Shown in pieces: positions 58,405 through 64,000 of a stretch of DNA of 64,000 nt. Under the pieces are notes generated by a model. The model was given only the letters and a program-made list of their open reading frames with translations. It was not told the DNA's origin and made no database searches. Numbering within the stretch: the first letter of the stretch is position 1; every line of letters starts with the position of its first letter. The position numbers and the translations under genes were made by a program. Origin of the DNA: Diphasiastrum complanatum (taxonomy: Eukaryota; Streptophyta; Lycopodiopsida; Lycopodiales; Lycopodiaceae); the NCBI GenBank assembly GCA_029204225.1, contig CM055100.1, forward strand, positions 32,081,645-32,145,644, written 5' to 3'.

Positions 58405-59745
58405 TGTTGCTGATATCTTGACTAAAACATTGCCAAAAGATTTATTATATATAAGAAACTTAATAAAATGACCATTAAGAACCATTATCCATTACCTCAC
58501 ATGGATTATCTAATGGACCAATTGAATGGTGCTAAGCATTTCACCAAATTGGTGGACCTTAGATTTGGGCACTATCAAATTAGAATCCATGAGGGGGATG
58601 TTATTAGAACATAATTTTGTTCTAGGTATGTCCATTAATGATATTAGTTTTACCATTTGGTCTAACTAATGCCCTAGTAATTTTTCAACAAATGATGAAC
58701 GATATTCTTTGTCCTCATCTAGGAAATTTTTTGGTGGTATTTTTGGATGACATTCTCATTTATAGCAAGAATCTTGAAGAGCATAAAGCTCATTTGCGTA
58801 TGGTCTTAGACATTCTAAGGTAGACAAAGCTCTATGCTAAGGAGTCTAAGTGTGAGTTTTTTCAAAAAAAACTCAAGTATTTAGGACATATCATTTCTGA
58901 TCGATCTCTTGAGATCGATTATAGTAAGGTCCAGAAAGTTCGTTATTAGCCTATCCTAAGAACCATAAGGGAAGTTAAATCTTTCTTTGGCTTAACAGGT
59001 TTTCTCCATAAGTTTATTAAAGACCATGCCTTAATTTCATTACCTTTAATAAATCTTCTTAATGGAGTGAAGAAAGCCAAAAGTAAAACTAAAAAGGATA
59101 ATAAGAAGAAAGCCAGAAGGCATTCGAAAACCAGTCCATCTGTTGTTTGGACTGATGAATCAACATTTGAAGCTTTGAAGATGTTAGTGTCTACCGCCCA
59201 TATATGGACCCTAGCAAATCATTTTTGGTGGAAATGGATGCGAGTGACTATGCGGTGGGTGCAATCTTTTACCAAGATGGTAGACCAGTGGCTTTCAAAA
59301 GCAAGAAGTTGGACCCAACTCAAAGTACTTATGAGAAGGAGTTTTTTGTTGTCATCCACGCACTAAAGATCTAAAAAAATTATTTGTACGGATCTAAATT
59401 CGTGGTTATGACAGATCATGAATCTCTTAAATTTATCTGTGATGTCTGGTCATAATGAATGTCGGTTGAAACTCATTCAATAGTTTGATTTTGACATTAA
59501 GTACCGTTGAAGTACGTCGAATTGTGTCACTCATGCTTTGAGCCAGATTGGAGAGGTTAATTAGTTATAATTTACTGAGTTCCAATCCGAGTTGTATCTT
59601 AATCTTGGAAAGTAGAATTCCAAGAAGTCTCACGAACAGAAAATACTAGCTGATTATTCCATTAGGAATGGTTTACTTTTCCATAGAGAAAAAGTATGTT
59701 AGTGTACCAAACATCGTGGACAAATACAGAGAACACTTGATCTTG
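58405..59745 (+). pseudogene. Ty3/gypsy RT-RNase H relic
   Basis: Plus-strand order of a gypsy pol: MTIKNHYPLPHMDYLMDQL and LDLRFGHYQIRIHEGD (RT start); LPFGLTNALVIFQQMMNDIL and [12 protein letters not shown] (catalytic aspartates, 58740-58760); LYAKESKCEFFQ, KYLGHIIS, FFGLTGFLHKFI; then after a shift EMDASDYAVGAIFYQDGRPVAF and TQSTYEKE (RNase H); then TDHESLKFI; ending near NGLLFHREKVC and VDKYREHLI (the linker to integrase). At least five stops or shifts are present. An unusual lysine-rich insert (KKAKSKTKKDNKKKARRHSK, about 59068-59130) interrupts the RT-RNase H connection. It meets the minus-strand copia relic at about 59745. Confidence 0.78.
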
Positions 59746-59747
59746 AC

Positions 59748-60464
59748 ATGCGCCAAATATATTTCTCCTCCAATAAGCTTTTCCCTCACAAAGTGGTGTG
59801 CCACTTCTATCTGCTTGCTCTTTGCATGAAATATGGGATTATTGGCAAGAGCTTGGTCTGAGATACTGTCACATTTGATCATTGGTAGATCATGCTCCTT
59901 GATACACTTTAGCTCCAATAACAATGTCTTGATCCAAAGCACCTCTTTGGTAGTTGTGGTGAGTGCTTTGTACTCGGCCTCACATGAAGAAAGAGATATA
60001 GTACCTTGCTTTTTTGAAAGCCAAGATATTAGATTACCTCCAAGAAATATGGTGTATGCACTTATGGACTTTTGATCCATCGTATCACTTGCAAAGTCCA
60101 AATCCGAGTAGCCAATAATGGATAGATCTTCACTTTTGTAGAGTAGACCATAGTCAAAAGATGAAGATATATATCTTAGAGTCCTCTTGGCCATCTTCCA
60201 ATGATGGATCTTTGGATCTTGCATAAATTGGCTCAACTTGTGCACACAAAAGCTCAAGTTGGGCCTAGTGATGGTAAGCCAAATTAAGGAGCCTATCAGA
60301 CTCTTAAAAATTGTGATGTCCTCGAAGAATCTTTCATCACCTTTATAACAATTTTGTGATACACGACACGAAATTGTTTTGCGACACAAAATCATTCTTG
60401 CTCCACGATCGGCCAAGAAGATCAACCAAGTACCAAGGGGTACAAATATTTGATCAGATATCAT
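59748..60464 (-). pseudogene. Ty1/copia RT end and RNase H, opposite strand
   Basis: Minus-strand frame with LIGSLIWLTITRPNLSFCVHKLSQFM, HWKMAKRTLRYISSSFDYGLLY, GYSDLDFASD, SISAYTIFLGGNLISWLSKKQGTISLSSCEAEYKAL, KEVLWIKTLLLEL, IKCDSISDQALANNPIFHAKSKQIEVAHHFVREKL. The RNase H acidic residues are in place: Asp in GYSDLDFA, Glu in SSCEAEYKAL, Asp in IKCDSIS. The frame is uninterrupted for most of its length, but RT and everything upstream are gone; the first 60 codons are not copia-like. It runs into the 3' end of the gypsy relic on the other strand, so its last dozen codons are foreign. Confidence 0.82.
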
Positions 60465-61099
60465 GACATCAACGGAAGTACTCTAAATTGTGGCTAATCT
60501 GCCACTCTTGTTCGTGATTAGTTGTAGATGTTTAATCTTTTGGAAGTTGCACAACGTGACACGAAAAAGTTCACGAACTATATACTTTCCGTTTGATGCA
60601 TAATAGATGTAAGAAAAAAAGAAAGACAAAAAATACAAAATATATGTCTGCCTATGAGCGAGACAATTTTGTAGAGGATTTGTAGATCCAGAAGTCCGCT
60701 AGTAAGCGAGATATTATTTGTGAGAGAACTGTATTTCTCTCATGCTAATGCACTGTGTGGATCTGTTGTACAGTGCTTGAAAAATCAGAAGATCAATAGA
60801 TAATATTGTAGCTATTAATGCACATGATTATTCTGTATGATTGTATGATCTCAAATGAATATTAGTCTGCTACTATTTGTGTAGAATGAATTACTTGAGA
60901 CACAGACCGTTTTGTAGTATGTTGAATTCGATCAATGTCATGAGACATCTTTGGGACTCAAAATCTCTAACAATAACTTGTTTAGTTGTGGAATGATTAT
61001 CTTTTTTGGTGCTCACTACGAGGTTGAAAGGTAAATGAATAAGAAGTGTACAAAGAAGAAGAATTATTAGAAATGATAAAGAGTACAAATTAAAAAAAC
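60465..61099. other. Unassigned AT-rich spacer
   Basis: No coding pattern, repeat or RNA gene was recognised on either strand. Confidence 0.4.
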
Positions 61100-61438
61100 C
61101 TACTTTTCATGATTAGGAACTATTAGGTATTTTGCAACCGGTGAGCAATCACGAAAGAGAGCATCGCACAAGTCTTCATCTTTGCAATTAAGCGCAACAA
61201 AATAAAGAGAGCTAAGAACAGAAATCTCTTTCCTAGAGTCGTTTTCAATAGAGTATTGCAATAAACGCAAGCCAAATTCTACTACAGAGTCAGTTACAGA
61301 TGTTGTACGGTTCTTTAGCAACTCACAAAGAGAACCCTCATATTTAAGGCCATAGTTTATTTCGTTAATCCTAAATTCAAGAGAAATGATTTTTGCCGAC
61401 ACCAATTCATATAGGTTAAAATATTGAACAACCTTCAT
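61100..61438 (-). other. Possible exon of an unrecognised gene
   Basis: A 112-codon minus frame with a protein-like composition: alternating hydrophobic positions suggest several helices (LVSAKIISLEFRINEI, VVEFGLRLLQYSIEND, ISVLSSLYFVALNC). It ends in EK followed by GTAGGT, a possible splice donor, at about 61102. Helical-repeat proteins look like this, but no family is recognised and no second exon could be joined. A minus frame at 61864-62109 might belong with it. It may be a chance frame in a decayed element. Confidence 0.22.
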
Positions 61439-62172
61439 TTATAATATACATTTCCTTGATTAGCAGGACAAATACATAACAAGCAAGAATCCACATACCA
61501 CACCTTTATTTCACAAATGTTGATCTTAAGTAATTAAAGCCAGTATAGGGTAACGCATGCAATATCAATTTTTCACTATTGTCTTTGCCTTCACATATTG
61601 CACCATCTACAATATTTGAAATGGCAATTAACCAGCAATTTAGACATCTAACTTGTCTAAATTAAGCATTTATGGTTTGCAAAAAGAATTCTCGAAATTT
61701 TAAAGTGAAGTAATATGCTGCCATTGATTCTGTCATGCAAAGACTAAAGATACCTCCTTGCTTTGCACTTTCTCTCTCAAAAAGTGATCGCTTACAGTCG
61801 TTGAGAGTGATACCTCTGGTTACAAAAACTCGAATAATCAGAAGAAGTTTTCTGATGAAGATTCTAGGATCGATATCCTACAAAATATCTACAACTACCT
61901 TTTGTTGCAATTATGGCAACTGCCTCATTATAGTTAACACATGCAGAAAGTGGGCGGACTATCAACGCAAAGTCGTTGGGTCGGATTTTAGACCGATAGT
62001 ATGGAAATTTACAAGTATCAAAAAATGTACAATGACTCAAAAAATATAGAATTTTTTGAGTCGATCCAATATCAAATAATTCTAGAAAATTCGATCTTGA
62101 ATTTTTCAATCCCTTTGCTCAAAAATTCGAGCCTTCTGTTTTTGGTTTTTCAGGATGTTCATTATTGAATGG

Positions 62173-62430
62173 ATTTGAGGCTAAGCATCGAATTCCAACA
62201 TTCAAGAGACTGTTGAGGATTATAGAGCCATTTTTTGAGGACTCATTTTGCTAGCCATTCATGCCAAGCGAGTAACTATAATGCCAAAGGATTTTCAACT
62301 CCTGTATAGAATGCGAGATAGATACTGCAAACTATACAAGGCCGAGCCATCTACACCCAAAGATGAGCCCCTAGATAGGACAAGCCTTCCTACCAAGCTC
62401 AGAAGCAGAAAGTCCCTAAGAGGACTGTGA
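62173..62430 (+). pseudogene. Histone H3-derived fragment with abnormal C-terminus
   Basis: The frame at 62248-62430 begins [19 protein letters not shown], matching the loop 2 and alpha-3 segment of histone H3, where canonical H3 has [23 protein letters not shown]. In another phase just upstream (62192-62248), IPTFKRLLRIIEPFFEDSF resembles the H3 alpha-1 region (canonical LPFQRLVREIAQDFK). The alpha-2 segment between them is missing, so there has been an internal deletion and shift. Instead of ending after RIRG, the frame runs on for about 35 unrelated codons (KAEPSTPKDEPLDRT...). A further frame overlaps at 62427-62639 (Ser/Thr-rich, ending SPPPPPFDLLSYIDSN). It is not a functional histone. 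It could be a retro- or transposon-captured pseudogene, or the remnant of a divergent H3 variant. Confidence 0.6.
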
Positions 62431-62639
62431 GGAGCAAAACTGATGCTTCGAAAAATGTAAGGAGAATGAATATTCAGGTTTCTTCTTCTGAGCATGATGC
62501 AAATAATGCAGCACTGGATTCAGTTGTAGATACCACTACAACCATTCTGGACAATGCAGTTAATACTATAGATACTCTCATTCTTGCCTCTCCTCCTCCT
62601 CCTCCTTTCGATTTGCTCTCCTATATAGATTCAAATTGA

Positions 62640-64000
62640 ATGATCTTGGAATCGTCTTAGCCATTACAAAACAGAGAGTTAGTTTTGAGCACGTGGTTTC
62701 TATTGCAATTGTTTGTGCTCTCTACATCACCTAACTGTCTAACAGTTATTTCTACAACTAACAATCATTCGACTTCTTGTTTGTCTACGTAATTACCTAT
62801 ATCGGTCTTGATGACTTCGAAGTCAAAACTAGGTCGAATCGGCCGAGTCTTTGAACTTGACACTCTGATTTGAATCGATAGGCATAGTTCATGCACCTAG
62901 GAATCACTCGAATTTCCAGCAATGCCTAGATAAAACAAGAGAGAGAATAAGAAAATCAAAGAATGCATTAGGTCCACGGTTTAGGCACCATTCCACCTTT
63001 AGATCCTACGTTAAGGCCCATTACACTCTCTTCTATGTTGGATTTGGCCTCTCCTCATTGGATCAAAGCCCATACTACAATCAATACTCACCCACAAGTA
63101 GATCCAAAATCTCGTTCTTAGCATCTAAAACACCATCTTTAGAGAGGCATGGAAAAGGGACTACACTGTGTCTATAGACTATGATTTATGGCAAAGCACC
63201 ATCTAAAGAGCTTGAGAAATATAAGGCTATGCTACCTTCAAATTTTAAACTATGATACAAAAAATTGGAGGATAAAGGCATCTATTCCATTGATCAAATA
63301 AATTCATTCAACCCTATTACAACCTATGGCATTTATTTCAACTCAAAATTGAATTGCAGCATGAGCCATTGCTTTCTATTAAGCACACACTTGATGTAGT
63401 TAGGAGACTAAAAAATGGGGTATGTCCATTGATAAGTTAGGAGAGGGACATGCTTAGGAGAAAGCCATCTAAAAAACTGGTTTTATTGTTCAGAAATGAG
63501 TGATATGGTTTGCACTCAAAGCGACATAGCGACACACTAAGCCAATTCTCAATCTATCAAGGGACAATAATTGGAATGATACAAAGGGAAGGCACAATGG
63601 AAAGTGTATTCTACACTCCATTGATGTAGAGACCTCACTTTGCATAATCAAACTAGGAAGGGGAATGAAAAGCTATGGACAAGAGCACCAAAGATGCTAG
63701 AGAGGCATTTGCCATCATTCAAATGTTCCATCATCAATGGAAGCTCAATATACATGAGTGTCATGTCATGCAAGTTGCAATTAAGAAAATATATTTGGTC
63801 ACAAAATTCTATGTATGAGCTAAGAAGTGGCAAAGAGTTAATGCAATCCACACCATTTTATTCAAAATATGGTACAAACATTTTGAATTTGTCCACATGG
63901 AGAAAAGTTGGATGATAGCTAATCGACCAAAGCACGACCTCACCACACATTGACATTTGTAAGGGAAAAAATAGAACTCTTAGTTAATCAAAAATCAATG
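62640..64000. other. Unassigned right end of the window
   Basis: No gene or known element is recognised. A plus frame at 63640-63915 (91 codons) has no domain pattern, and its composition does not stand out from chance. Confidence 0.35.

Overview
This is a piece of a large, repeat-rich land-plant nuclear genome. It has plant GT-AG introns up to 4.7 kb, several plant Ty1/copia and Ty3/gypsy LTR retrotransposons with tRNA-iMet-type primer sites, and one clear host gene. The LINE relics, which have a CCHC-like tail and a (CT)n end, look to me more like those of non-flowering plants than the usual angiosperm L1 elements. That taxonomic hint is weak inference.

Layout. Positions 1-8.9 kb: a degraded LINE (minus strand) split by a young, almost intact chromodomain Ty3/gypsy element (1707-8111, identical-length 358 bp LTRs, 5 bp target duplication GGTGA), with the tail of a second LINE copy beside it. 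10.6-20.2 kb: the last eight exons of the host splicing-related gene CACTIN on the plus strand, all in frame with good splice sites. Its introns carry a fold-back repeat, a dead gypsy fragment and a tandem duplication, and its 5' exons are not visible. 20.2-24.6 kb: intergenic, with copia gag and LTR scraps. 24.66-33.13 kb: a Tat/Athila-like gypsy element (minus strand, target duplication ATACT) that has lost most of its integrase and the 5' half of its 3' LTR, replaced by about 0.7 kb of unrelated sequence. 34.2-42.1 kb: a decayed copy of an unusual transposase-like gene, a copia element with gag joined to late integrase, a non-autonomous LTR element with a 4.3 kb interior lacking retroelement coding, and a copia RNase H relic. 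43.5-46.5 kb: a second Tat/Athila-like pol relic (plus strand). 47.7-50.3 kb: an intron-containing transposase-like gene. 50.3-64 kb: AT-rich spacer, tandem repeats, fold-back/MITE elements, copia and gypsy relics on both strands, and a histone H3-derived fragment.

The most interesting item is the gene at 47703-50284. Its deduced product has D, D, CxxC, HxxxxH and E in the order and at almost the spacing of the RAG1/Transib recombinase core; the spacing from the second zinc histidine to the catalytic glutamate is identical. A second, independently decayed copy lies at 34155-34503. I know of no described RAG1-like transposon family in plants, so this is the best candidate for an undescribed system, although both copies here are broken. 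Apart from CACTIN, essentially everything in the window is mobile-element derived. The nesting (gypsy in LINE, relics in host introns) gives a relative insertion order.
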